Shown here in pieces: positions 1 to 7,266 of a stretch of 14,980 nucleotides of DNA. The notes beneath the pieces were generated by a model. It worked only from the letters and a program-made list of their open reading frames with translations. It did not search any database and was not told the origin of the DNA. This DNA comes from Candidatus Izemoplasma sp. (GTDB lineage Bacteria > Bacillota_I > Bacilli_A > Izemoplasmatales > Izemoplasmataceae): positions 1 through 14,980 of the forward strand of contig JAOZSP010000022.1 of the NCBI GenBank assembly GCA_029939615.1. Reading direction: 5' to 3'. Every line of letters starts with the position of its first letter. The stretch's first letter is position 1. The position numbers and the translations under genes were made by a program.

Positions 1-196
1 AATTTCTCCTGATGGAACTTGTATGTTGATTTCTACTAACAATGTATTAAGTACAAGAGTAGGAAACGAAGTAGACGGTTATGAATACTTAAGCGTTGAA
101 GACGGAGTAGATGTAGATTATACTATGATTGATGTTACAAGTGATTCAGAAATCATCTCTATTATAGAAGAGCACCAAGCTGAAACAACTGAATAA
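1..196 (+). CDS. C-terminal fragment of an extracytoplasmic protein, possibly S41 peptidase
   Basis: The 5' end lies outside the window. The open frame starts with a full codon at base 2, gives 64 residues and stops at TAA 194-196. The visible tail is acidic with no membrane segment. It includes the stretch SPDGTCMLIS near the fragment start, then SSNN-like and VLSTR residues, then VEDGVDVDY. That order (a DG turn, a short strand with S/T-N, then [VI]E-x-G[VI]-x-x-D[YF]) resembles the end of the catalytic region of carboxy-terminal processing (S41) peptidases, where the last motif reads roughly ExGIxPD. This is recognition from a short tail: the catalytic Ser/Lys are not in the window, so the family is tentative, while the reading frame itself is solid. 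No convincing terminator follows it. Confidence 0.55.
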   Translation, partial: ISPDGTCMLISTNNVLSTRVGNEVDGYEYLSVEDGVDVDYTMIDVTSDSEIISIIEEHQAETTE

Positions 197-393
197 CATA
201 TGTATAGAATATTCATATATAATTAGGATTATTAAATAAAGCAAAAATTATTTTTATTAATAGATTTACACATATTTAACACTTATTTTGTATATTTGCT
301 AATTCATATGTCGTGCTTAATGTGGCTGTTTTAACTAATTTATGCAGTTTTAATTTAAGTAAGCATTTACACAACTCAAATGTGCAATACGAC

Positions 394-422
394 TTGCTAT
401 TGGCTTAATTGTGTGATATAAT
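394..422 (+). promoter_or_regulatory. Promoter candidate P1 for oppA (extended -10)
   Basis: A -35 element TTGCTA (394-399), a 17-bp spacer and a perfect -10 TATAAT (417-422) preceded by TGA at 414-416, which makes the extended -10 form TGNTATAAT. Transcription would start near 429, leaving a leader of about 170 nt that contains the 437-476 hairpin. This is consensus matching by eye. Confidence 0.6.
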
Positions 423-426
423 CACA
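412..426. promoter_or_regulatory. Operator-like palindrome over the P1 -10
   Basis: TGTGAT (412-417) and ATCACA (421-426) are perfect inverted arms around a 3-bp centre, ATA. The palindrome covers the extended -10 of P1, a typical place for a repressor to block polymerase. It looks like a half-spaced CRP-type site, but the 3-bp spacing does not fit CRP (which needs about 6 bp), so the binding protein is unknown. Confidence 0.4.
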
Positions 427-436
427 AAATAAGTGA

Positions 437-476
437 GTAAAATATTTATGATTGTTCGCAATCTGAATTATTTTAC
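437..476 (+). promoter_or_regulatory. Leader hairpin with UUCG tetraloop
   Basis: Outer arms GTAAAATA (437-444) and TATTTTAC (469-476) pair perfectly over 8 bp. After a small internal loop containing two A-T pairs, GATTG (450-454) pairs with CAATC (459-463) around the tetraloop TTCG (455-458), a very stable RNA loop type. It lies just downstream of the P1 start site. There is no U-run after it on either strand, so it is not a standard terminator. An RNA structure in the oppA leader is the simplest reading. Confidence 0.45.
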
Positions 477-516
477 AATCTAACCAATATAAATTTTCAT
501 ACTAATAAAACAATTA

Positions 517-546
517 TTGTAATTGAGTGTGAGATTTATATATACT
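517..546 (+). promoter_or_regulatory. Promoter candidate P2 for oppA
   Basis: A -35 element TTGTAA (517-522), an 18-bp spacer and a -10 TATACT (541-546, five of six consensus bases). Transcription would start near 553, giving a short leader of about 45 nt before the Shine-Dalgarno. The -35 is overlapped by the palindrome CAATTA (511-516) / TAATTG (520-525), which could be an operator. P1 and P2 may both be used. Confidence 0.5.
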
Positions 547-597
547 CTAGAGATTGAAAAAATCTAAATAAAAAGAGAAGAGAGAGGAGAAAAAATT

Positions 598-3500
598 TTG
601 AAAAAGTTATTTTTATTATTAACTGCTTTTGCGTTAGTTATAGGACTATCAGCATGTGGAGAAGACGACCCAATCGTTTGTGAAGACGGATTTGAGTTAG
701 TTGACGAGGTTTGTGTTGAAATAGTTGTTGATAACGAAACGCCTTCGATTTCAGGTGCGGACGATATTAGTTTGTTCATCGGGAATACATTCAACCAATT
801 AGGAGGGGTTACTGCTTCGGATACTGAAGATGGTAATATTACATCGGATATCGTTGTTTCTGGTAACTTAGACCTTACTACTGCTGGTACTTATACTTTA
901 ACTTATACAGTTGAAGATAGCGCTGGTGGAGTTAGCACTGTAACACGTGATGTTACAGTTTCTGAAGCGGGGTTAGTTAGTCCAACTGGATTCTTTAACT
1001 ACAAATTCGCTACTACAGAATTACGTCACACATTTATGGCTGCTGCTGAAAAATATTTAATGAATAATATGTACGGTGGGGTTCCAATGTTTGCAAGTGG
1101 ATCTTTCGCTCTATACAGCCCTAGACTTCAATTACCTGTTGATGAGTATGTTGCTGTAATGGGATATGGTACTCGTTTCGCTACTATGAGTGATGACGAT
1201 TCAACTGTATTAATGTTCGATGGTGAATTAGGTAATGCTGGTGAATACACTTTCAGAACTCATAATAGTACAGACCCTGTAACATTCAACCAATGGATTT
1301 ATGACACTTCTACAGACAGTGATTATATGGCAGAATATTATGGTGCATTATATGAATATGTATTCAATGCAGATAAATCTGGTTATGAAGTTGTTCCTGC
1401 AATGGCTGGAGGTATGCCTATACCTGTTGATTCTCATATTACTGAAACTGGTAAAGAGGTTTCTACAGTATGGCAAATTCCTGTTGCTGCTGGATTAGAA
1501 TGGTCTTATTACGACAATGGTGATGCTCCAAGTTATGTAACTGATAACGACATTACTGCACAAGACTTTGTAGATACTTACAAAATCGCTTTAGATCAAC
1601 AATGGTTCAGAGCTATTTCTGGTGGTGGAGATTTCATTTCGAAAACTCAAGCTATCGTTGGTGCTCAAGAATATATTGATGGTACTGGAGATTGGGCAGA
1701 CGTTGGACTTAAAGTTGTTGACGGAAAAATTCAATATACATTCGTTGATGATCAATCAGAATGGAACGTTAAATATTGGTTAAGTTCATTTGTTATGGCT
1801 CCAATTCATACACAAATGTATGACGAGTTAACAGATACTGAAGGAGTTACTACTTATGGTACTTCTCCACAATCAATCGCATATCATGGGCCTTATGTAA
1901 TTAGCGCTTATGAAACTGCAATTATCTTAACAATGGAGAAAAATCCTAATTATGCATCTCCTGAATTAGATTTCTTTACTCACAAAACTTTCCAAATTAT
2001 TACAGATAGTGAAATCTCATTCCAAACTTTTGAAGCTGGAAAACTAGAATCAATTGGACTTCCAACTGCAAAATATGACGAATACAAAAATCATCCAGGT
2101 TTAAAACGAATTCCTGGAGCTACTACTTATAGAATTATGATTAATGGTCTTGGTACTGTTGAAGCTCAAAGAGAAGCATTCCCAGATAGTTCTTGGATTC
2201 CTGAACCTATCTTAGCTAATGATGACTTCAAAATGGCAATGTTCTTCGCAATGGATAGACAATATCTTGCAGAACAAGTATTAAAAGTTAGATCTTCTAA
2301 CATGTACTTATTCAGTGATGCTTACTTAGTTGATGCTGAATTAGGTGTTCCTTATCGTTCAACTGATCAAGGTGAAACTGTTGGTGAAGGTTTATCTCCA
2401 AGTACATTTGGTTATAACTTTGATGCTGCACAAGCATTATTCAAGTTAGCTGTTGCTGCTGAAATTGCTGCTGGAAACTATGAAGCTGGTGAATCAGGAG
2501 CTTGGACAATTATTGAATTAGAATTCAACTATTTCCAAGGATCTGACTCTCAAGTAACAATGTTCGAGTATCTTGAATCTGCTTATGAATTAGCATTTGT
2601 TGACTTTGATAACTATGTAAAAATTGACTTAACTGGTCACGCAAAAGACTTCCCAGACATTTATTATGATTATATGATGGTTGGAGAATTCGATTTATCA
2701 ATCGGTGGTATTAGTGGTTCTACATTAGACGCTGCTAGTTTCTTAGATACTTATTGTGATGATAATCGTGGTGGATTTACTCTTAACTGGGGTATGGACA
2801 CTTCAAGTGCAAATATCAACGTAATCTTTAATGATTTCGAAGGTGTTCGTCATAATGAAATGTGGTCATTCAATGCAATTAGTTCTGTATTAAATGGTGA
2901 AGTATATGTTAATTTAGGTGCAGAAGTAACAGTTCCTGCTGCTAAGTTAGATGCAACTTCAGTTACTCCAGATTCATTTACATTTACAATTGATCAATTT
3001 GCTAACACTGATTATACTAACCTTACTTATACAATTCAATATTATGATCTAGACGATGGATACTTAGACGTTCCTGGTATGATAGATATTCCTGCTACAA
3101 CTGAAGAAATCACTGTAACTGGTGTATTACCTGACTTCTACGGATATATCGAAGATGGATCAATTCATTATCAAGGTGATTATCAAATACTAATCAATTA
3201 TGCTTACAGTTCAGATACTACTAAAACTGGTACTACTGTTGGCGCATGGTTTATGATGGCTCCTCTTGCAACATTTACAAGAGAAACTACTATGAATACT
3301 GCTATATTAGGTATTGCATTGAATCTTGATGGTAATGCAAGTAGAGCAGTAGCTACAATTGCTGTATATGAAGAACAAGCTGACGAATCTATGTTATTAG
3401 TTACTCCTGCAGTAACTGACAACGGTGACGATACTTGGACTTATACTGGTTTAACTGCTGATACTTTCTATGTTGCGTTAATTACAACTAATGATGGAAT

Positions 3501-3864
3501 CGTTACATGGAGATCATTCTCTACACAAGACGATGCTGACTTATCAATCTATGTTGATGATAATGGTACTCCAGCTGACGCTACTGATGATGTTGATAGT
3601 TTAGTTCCTACTGGATTTACTTTAGTAGTAGAACTAGATGCAGATTCAACTGCTGCTGTAACTACTGTTATAGTTTATGCTTATGATGATGACGATCCAG
3701 TTGATGCAACTAATGATGTTGTTTCTGGTACTGTTACATTAACAGGTGGTATGTGGGTTGTTACTGGACTTACTGCTGAAACTGATTATTATGTAGTTGT
3801 TACTTTAGATAATTCAGAAGTGTTCGAAATGGACGTTACTACTCCTGCAGTTCCTACAACATAA
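598..3864 (+). CDS. oppA: Giant OppA-type peptide-binding lipoprotein with Ig and FN3-like modules
   Basis: Substrate-binding subunit of an oligopeptide ABC importer, anchored outside the membrane by lipid. It starts with TTG, 7 nt after AGAGGAGA. Residues 1-20 are a lipoprotein signal peptide with lipobox LSAC (Cys20). A small two-cysteine module follows (Cys28, Cys39), then an Ig-like domain of the DUF5011 type (about 47-123) and the SBP_bac_5 fold (about 130-780). Family landmarks are ITAQDFV with a following ALD near 319-333, YGTSP with HGPYVI from residue 420, and DFKMAMFFAMDR near 543-554. Residues 785-1088 form about three beta-rich, FN3-like modules; the last two each contain a W-x2-TGLTA-x-T motif. 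The usual family length is about 550 residues, so roughly half is extra. The gene is separated from oppB by terminators and is probably regulated independently. Peptide specificity is inferred from the family and the neighbouring oppBCDF. Confidence 0.88.
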   Translation: MKKLFLLLTAFALVIGLSACGEDDPIVCEDGFELVDEVCVEIVVDNETPSISGADDISLFIGNTFNQLGGVTASDTEDGNITSDIVVSGNLDLTTAGTYTLTYTVEDSAGGVSTVTRDVTVSEAGLVSPTGFFNYKFATTELRHTFMAAAEKYLMNNMYGGVPMFASGSFALYSPRLQLPVDEYVAVMGYGTRFATMSDDDSTVLMFDGELGNAGEYTFRTHNSTDPVTFNQWIYDTSTDSDYMAEYYGALYEYVFNADKSGYEVVPAMAGGMPIPVDSHITETGKEVSTVWQIPVAAGLEWSYYDNGDAPSYVTDNDITAQDFVDTYKIALDQQWFRAISGGGDFISKTQAIVGAQEYIDGTGDWADVGLKVVDGKIQYTFVDDQSEWNVKYWLSSFVMAPIHTQMYDELTDTEGVTTYGTSPQSIAYHGPYVISAYETAIILTMEKNPNYASPELDFFTHKTFQIITDSEISFQTFEAGKLESIGLPTAKYDEYKNHPGLKRIPGATTYRIMINGLGTVEAQREAFPDSSWIPEPILANDDFKMAMFFAMDRQYLAEQVLKVRSSNMYLFSDAYLVDAELGVPYRSTDQGETVGEGLSPSTFGYNFDAAQALFKLAVAAEIAAGNYEAGESGAWTIIELEFNYFQGSDSQVTMFEYLESAYELAFVDFDNYVKIDLTGHAKDFPDIYYDYMMVGEFDLSIGGISGSTLDAASFLDTYCDDNRGGFTLNWGMDTSSANINVIFNDFEGVRHNEMWSFNAISSVLNGEVYVNLGAEVTVPAAKLDATSVTPDSFTFTIDQFANTDYTNLTYTIQYYDLDDGYLDVPGMIDIPATTEEITVTGVLPDFYGYIEDGSIHYQGDYQILINYAYSSDTTKTGTTVGAWFMMAPLATFTRETTMNTAILGIALNLDGNASRAVATIAVYEEQADESMLLVTPAVTDNGDDTWTYTGLTADTFYVALITTNDGIVTWRSFSTQDDADLSIYVDDNGTPADATDDVDSLVPTGFTLVVELDADSTAAVTTVIVYAYDDDDPVDATNDVVSGTVTLTGGMWVVTGLTAETDYYVVVTLDNSEVFEMDVTTPAVPTT

Positions 3865-3897
3865 AAATCTTAAATAAGAACAAGATATTAAAAAAGT

Positions 3898-3950
3898 AAT
3901 ATAAACTTGCAAACCATCTTGCAAAAATGATGGTTTGCTTGTTATATTTT
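3898..3950 (+). terminator. Rho-independent terminator after oppA (first of two)
   Basis: A perfect 10-bp stem, GCAAACCATC (3909-3918) with GATGGTTTGC (3929-3938), closes a 10-nt loop. It is extended across a TT/TT mismatch by AATATAAAC (3898-3906) against GTTATATT from 3941. The right arm runs into a short U-rich tail (TTTTT, 3947-3951). It lies 34 nt after the oppA stop. Confidence 0.8.
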
Positions 3951-3961
3951 TAACAAAACAA

Positions 3962-4022
3962 TTTTAAGATTAATAAGAGTCGTACCTGTTATGGGTATGA
4001 CTCTGTAATCTTAAAAATTTTT
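3962..4022 (+). terminator. Second, longer terminator-like hairpin after oppA
   Basis: Inner arms AGAGTCGTACC (3976-3986) and GGTATGACTCT (3994-4004) pair over 11 bp with one G-U, around the loop TGTTATG. After a small internal loop, TTTTAAGATTA (3962-3972) pairs with TAATCTTAAAA (4006-4016). TTTTT (4018-4022) follows directly. The stem totals about 22 bp, much longer than needed for termination. It either backs up the first terminator or acts as a separate structured element before the oppB leader. Confidence 0.7.
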
Positions 4023-4041
4023 ATAATATAATATATTTTAA

Positions 4042-4056
4042 TTTTCATTATGAAAA
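4042..4056. promoter_or_regulatory. Operator-like palindrome TTTTCAT-T-ATGAAAA
   Basis: Perfect 7-bp arms around a single T, directly downstream of the TATAAT boxes. The arms recall a CodY box (AATTTTC...GAAAATT), but the centre is longer, so it does not match the CodY consensus. The binding factor is unknown. Confidence 0.4.
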
Positions 4057-4091
4057 GTGTTTCAAAACATAAATATGCAAATTAACTTTTG

Positions 4092-4184
4092 ATTTCTTTA
4101 TAGCTTTATATTTGTAACAATAGTGTTACCTATAAGAGGGTTATTAAGAAAAATCAAAATTATTGTTAAAAACTATAAAGAAAT
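4092..4184 (+). promoter_or_regulatory. Long-range inverted repeat framing the oppB leader
   Basis: ATTTCTTTATAG (4092-4103) is the exact reverse complement of CTATAAAGAAAT (4173-4184), with 69 nt between that contain a 6-bp hairpin (4114-4129). Part of the left arm (TTATAG, 4098-4103) can instead pair with CTATAA at 4130-4135, so two mutually exclusive folds are possible. I recognise no known riboswitch or T-box motif here. Confidence 0.4.
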
Positions 4185-4209
4185 TAAGAGTACTATATAT
4201 AGATTTTAG

Positions 4210-4252
4210 AAAGGAGTGTATAGTGATTTTGTCACTATACTGATAAATTATG
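4210..4252 (+). promoter_or_regulatory. oppB ribosome-binding site split from its start by a hairpin
   Basis: A strong Shine-Dalgarno AAAGGAG (4210-4216) lies 33 nt upstream of the oppB ATG (4250), too far for normal initiation. The gap contains a perfect 9-bp hairpin: GTATAGTGA (4218-4226), loop TTTTG, TCACTATAC (4232-4240). With the hairpin folded, only 10 unpaired bases remain between SD and ATG, a normal spacing. Alternatively the SD serves a six-codon leader peptide (GTG 4223 to TGA 4243, residues M-I-L-S-L-Y) ending 6 nt before the oppB ATG. An in-frame TAA at 4244-4246 excludes a longer oppB. Confidence 0.65.
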
Positions 4253-5374
4253 GGTAGATATATTTTAGTCAGAACAATTTGGATTTTAGTAATTATTTCA
4301 ATCATTTTGTCACTAAACTTTGTATTACTTAAAATCGCTCCAGAATTTCCACCTCCAACTGAAGAGGAAAAAAGTATTTATTATGCTCGTCAGGTTACGG
4401 ATGGATATATGACAGTTAGGGTTGTCGATGATGCAGTAGAAGTAGAAGAAATTACTACTGCAATTGAGACTAATACTGTGGAGTGTAGCAAATGTTACTA
4501 TAAACCAAATGAAGTATTAAATCCTACAAAATACTGGGCTTATGAGCCAGTACCACTTTCACATCAGTATTTCCGATGGGTTGGAAATATCATTACTGAC
4601 TGGAACTGGGGATTTTCAACACGTGTTAAGCCGAATACTGCAGTTTTCGATGTATTAATCGGAAAAAATGCAGATGGTACTTATTCAGGGAATAGTCGTA
4701 TTGCGACAACTTTGAAATTAAATTTGATTGCTCTGTTTTTCTATATACCAATTGGATTTGGGTTAGGTATTATCGCTGCATTATATAAAAATAGTTGGCT
4801 AGATAACATGATTTCTTTACTTGTTATGTTCTTTATATCGGTGCCAAGTTTTGTTGTTATGACCATGATGGTAATGGTTTTTGGGTTCCAACTTCAATGG
4901 GTTCCTGATCAATGGCCGCCATCGTTCTTAGCAACTTCAGTTCAATTAAGAGCATTGATTTTACCAGTGCTTGGATTATCATTTGGTGCAATCGCTGGAT
5001 TAACAAGAACAACTCGTGCGGAATTAACAGAGGTATTAACCTCAGAATTCTTATTGTTAGCACGAACAAAAGGTCTAACTAGAACACAAGCTGTTATAAG
5101 ACATGCTATGAGAAACTCTATGGTACCATTGGTACCAGGTATTATTGGATCTTTTGTATTCTTATTAAGTGGTTCAGTAATTATTGAAAAGATTTATGGT
5201 ATCCCCGGTACAGGTTTAATTTACCTAGATGCGATGACCGAGGGACAATATGACTTTAACTTAGTACTAGGTATTACAGCATTCTATACAATTATTAGTT
5301 TATTTGCTGTATTGCTTGTGGATTTATCGTATGGTATTGTTGATCCACGTATTAGAATGGGGGCAAGAAGATAA
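4250..5374 (+). CDS. oppB: Oligopeptide ABC transporter permease OppB
   Basis: First membrane subunit of the importer, forming half of the translocation pore with OppC. Residues 5-29 are the first membrane helix and about five more follow from residue 153. The BPD_transp_1 coupling (EAA) motif is seen around 263-292: ARTKG at 271-275, then RHAMRN at 284-289, which docks on the ATPases. The start is fixed by the in-frame stop just upstream and by the typical MGRYILxR amino terminus. The protein has 374 residues against about 305-330 for the family; the excess is the loop after helix 1 (about 31-115), which holds a Cys79-x2-Cys82 pair and many acidic residues on the outside of the cell. It overlaps oppC by one base. 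Translation probably depends on the unusual upstream hairpin RBS. Confidence 0.92.
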   Translation: MGRYILVRTIWILVIISIILSLNFVLLKIAPEFPPPTEEEKSIYYARQVTDGYMTVRVVDDAVEVEEITTAIETNTVECSKCYYKPNEVLNPTKYWAYEPVPLSHQYFRWVGNIITDWNWGFSTRVKPNTAVFDVLIGKNADGTYSGNSRIATTLKLNLIALFFYIPIGFGLGIIAALYKNSWLDNMISLLVMFFISVPSFVVMTMMVMVFGFQLQWVPDQWPPSFLATSVQLRALILPVLGLSFGAIAGLTRTTRAELTEVLTSEFLLLARTKGLTRTQAVIRHAMRNSMVPLVPGIIGSFVFLLSGSVIIEKIYGIPGTGLIYLDAMTEGQYDFNLVLGITAFYTIISLFAVLLVDLSYGIVDPRIRMGARR

Positions 5375-7266
5375 TGAACGAAGAAAAAAGAAATCTCCAG
5401 CCTCGAGATTTTGAATTTGTACAAGCAGATTCTAAAATCTATGATAAGAAATTTGAAACTAAACCAATCGGGTATTTTAAAGATGCGATGATTCGTTTTA
5501 GTAAGAATAGAACAAATGTTATTGCTTCTTCAATATTAGGATTAATTATTTTAGGTACGATTTTAATTCCGATTTTTAGTTCTAAAAACTTTGAAGTTTT
5601 AGAAGCAGAATTAGCATTTTTACCTCCTAAAATTCCTGTTTTAAGTAATTGGGGAATTTATGAAGGAACTAGTGAGAAAGAGAATATTCCTGTTGATTTA
5701 ACAACGATAGACTCTGAAACAGGACTAGGGTTGCCGATTACATATCAAGAAAAAGAAATTGATATGGATTCGTTAACTAATTATTATGTTGAGTGTACTG
5801 ATCGTGACCCGTTATGTCAAGATGGTGAAAATGTATTATCAGTTGACGTTGGTGCGACTCATGTATCAATTATTTCTGAAGAATATATGACTTTAACTAA
5901 AACAAAAAATCCATCTATTGAAATTGACATATTTGATTTTATAAATGAACATGATTCAGTATTGAATGTATATGTTAAACCATCATTTACAGATCCTTAC
6001 ACAGTTGTAGGAACTACTAATGTTGCGGGAGTTTTAACAATAGATCCATTTGAGTTATTTCCTGATTTAAATTTCCCAATGATAACACAAATTAAGATTG
6101 AATTAGTTTCAACTGACAGAACTGATAAAGTATCGATTAATAGTGTTAGTGTTTATGATAATAGTCAAGATGAACCAATATTCTATGAAAACGGATATGA
6201 ATTATCACAATATACAATTGCCTCAGATGATGATGGTGCAGGTTTATTTGTACGATCTCATGGACAAATGCTTATGGCAGACTTTACATTTAAAAATTAT
6301 GTATCAGCATTTGGATCACATTATCGTTTTATGCCTGCAAGTGAATATAATTTAATTATGGATGAGAATCCACAATGTGTTTCTTCTCCACATCCAGATA
6401 CTGTAAACTATCCAAACGGATGGGTATTCGAAGAAGGATGCCCAGTTGAAGTAGTATTTACACAAACTGAGTCAGTAGTAGTAGAAGGCGTTGAGTATTA
6501 TTCATTTGAAACAATGCTTAACTATCAACTATATAAAGGCTATGAAGAAGTTCCTTATTATTTCTTTGGAACAGATTTAAATGGTCGTGACTTATTTACA
6601 TTGTTATGGGTTGCAACAAGAACTTCTTTAATGATTGGTCTAGTTGTAGCGATGATTAATGTTTCTGTAGGTGTTGTATATGGTGCTATTAGTGGTTATT
6701 ACGGTGGTACTGTCGATTTAATTTTACAACGTATTACGGAAGTTATTGGTCGTATACCATGGCTTGTTACTCTAAGTATCTTTGTGTCCTTCTTTGGACC
6801 AGGAGTCCAGACCTTGATCTTGATTTTAATTGTATCAGGATGGATTGGACCTCAAGCAGTAACGAGAACACAGTTCTATCGTTATAAAGGACGAGAATAC
6901 GTTCTTGCTGCAAGAACACTTGGAGCTAAAGATAGTAGATTAATATTTAGACATATTTTACCAAATGGTATCGGTACGATTATTACATCAAGTGTATTAA
7001 TGATACCAGGTGCAATCTTTGCAGAATCAACAATATCATTCTTAGGATTTGGTATTGGGCATGGCCAAAAATTTAATGTTTTTGGAATTGAATTTAGTGG
7101 TGTAAGTGTTGGAGTTTTATTATCTGATGGACGTATGTATTTATTAGATCATCCTCATTTAACTATTTATCCAGCTATCCTTATTTCAATTTTGATGATA
7201 ACATTTAATATGTTCGGTAACGCTCTTAGAGATGCGTTTAATCCAGCTTTAAGGGGGTCTGAATAA
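5374..7266 (+). CDS. oppC: Oligopeptide permease OppC with a large extracytoplasmic insertion
   Basis: Second membrane subunit of the importer. Residues 1-45 are cytoplasmic and 48-68 the first helix. LPPKIP near 83-88 with WGIYEG near 93-98 matches the conserved segment after helix 1 in Firmicutes OppC. The core resumes at FGTDLNGRD (398-406) and runs through GYYGG (441-445), the EAA segment (ARTLGA 513-518, HILPN 527-531) and the ending NALRDAFNPALRG. Between these, about residues 101-383 are an inserted ectodomain with four cysteines (141, 148, 335, 356). Part of it (about 155-262) has the alternating pattern of a beta-sandwich, perhaps galactose-binding-like; this is inference. The protein has 630 residues against about 300-340 for the family. 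It starts in the TAATG overlap with oppB, after GGGGG at 5359-5363, and overlaps oppD the same way. Confidence 0.92.
   Translation: MNEEKRNLQPRDFEFVQADSKIYDKKFETKPIGYFKDAMIRFSKNRTNVIASSILGLIILGTILIPIFSSKNFEVLEAELAFLPPKIPVLSNWGIYEGTSEKENIPVDLTTIDSETGLGLPITYQEKEIDMDSLTNYYVECTDRDPLCQDGENVLSVDVGATHVSIISEEYMTLTKTKNPSIEIDIFDFINEHDSVLNVYVKPSFTDPYTVVGTTNVAGVLTIDPFELFPDLNFPMITQIKIELVSTDRTDKVSINSVSVYDNSQDEPIFYENGYELSQYTIASDDDGAGLFVRSHGQMLMADFTFKNYVSAFGSHYRFMPASEYNLIMDENPQCVSSPHPDTVNYPNGWVFEEGCPVEVVFTQTESVVVEGVEYYSFETMLNYQLYKGYEEVPYYFFGTDLNGRDLFTLLWVATRTSLMIGLVVAMINVSVGVVYGAISGYYGGTVDLILQRITEVIGRIPWLVTLSIFVSFFGPGVQTLILILIVSGWIGPQAVTRTQFYRYKGREYVLAARTLGAKDSRLIFRHILPNGIGTIITSSVLMIPGAIFAESTISFLGFGIGHGQKFNVFGIEFSGVSVGVLLSDGRMYLLDHPHLTIYPAILISILMITFNMFGNALRDAFNPALRGSE

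Larger units (their letters stand above)
197..597. other. 401-bp regulatory gap upstream of oppA
   Basis: Very AT-rich and without a credible gene. The left part (about 197-390) has only loose AT palindromes, such as GAATATTC near 208, and no clear terminator for the upstream gene. The right part (394-597) is dense with signals: two promoter candidates, a TGTGAT/ATCACA palindrome, a hairpin with a UUCG loop, a second small palindrome over a -35 element, and the oppA Shine-Dalgarno (AGAGGAGA at 583-590). These are listed separately. Confidence 0.6.
4023..4249. other. Structured leader region upstream of oppB
   Basis: No gene is visible. The region has overlapping TATAAT boxes at 4022-4027 and 4027-4032 without a matching -35, a 15-bp palindrome (4042-4056), a small hairpin (GTAACA 4114-4119 / TGTTAC 4124-4129), a 12-bp long-range inverted repeat (4092-4184) and the RBS-spacer hairpin (4218-4240). 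I could not assign a convincing sigma-70 promoter, so transcription may also arrive by readthrough from oppA. Confidence 0.55.

Noticed and set aside
564..794. Antisense frame opposite the oppA start
   Set aside because: It covers the oppA RBS and signal peptide on the other strand, has a low-complexity Ser/Thr/Asn composition and no SD; a shadow of oppA.
4042..4056. CodY box
   Set aside because: Arms are similar, but the centre is longer than in the AATTTTC-W-GAAAATT consensus.
4226..4315. 12-nt direct repeat ATTTTGTCACTA at 4226-4237 and 4304-4315
   Set aside because: One copy is part of the RBS hairpin and the other is coding; in AT-rich DNA this is likely chance.
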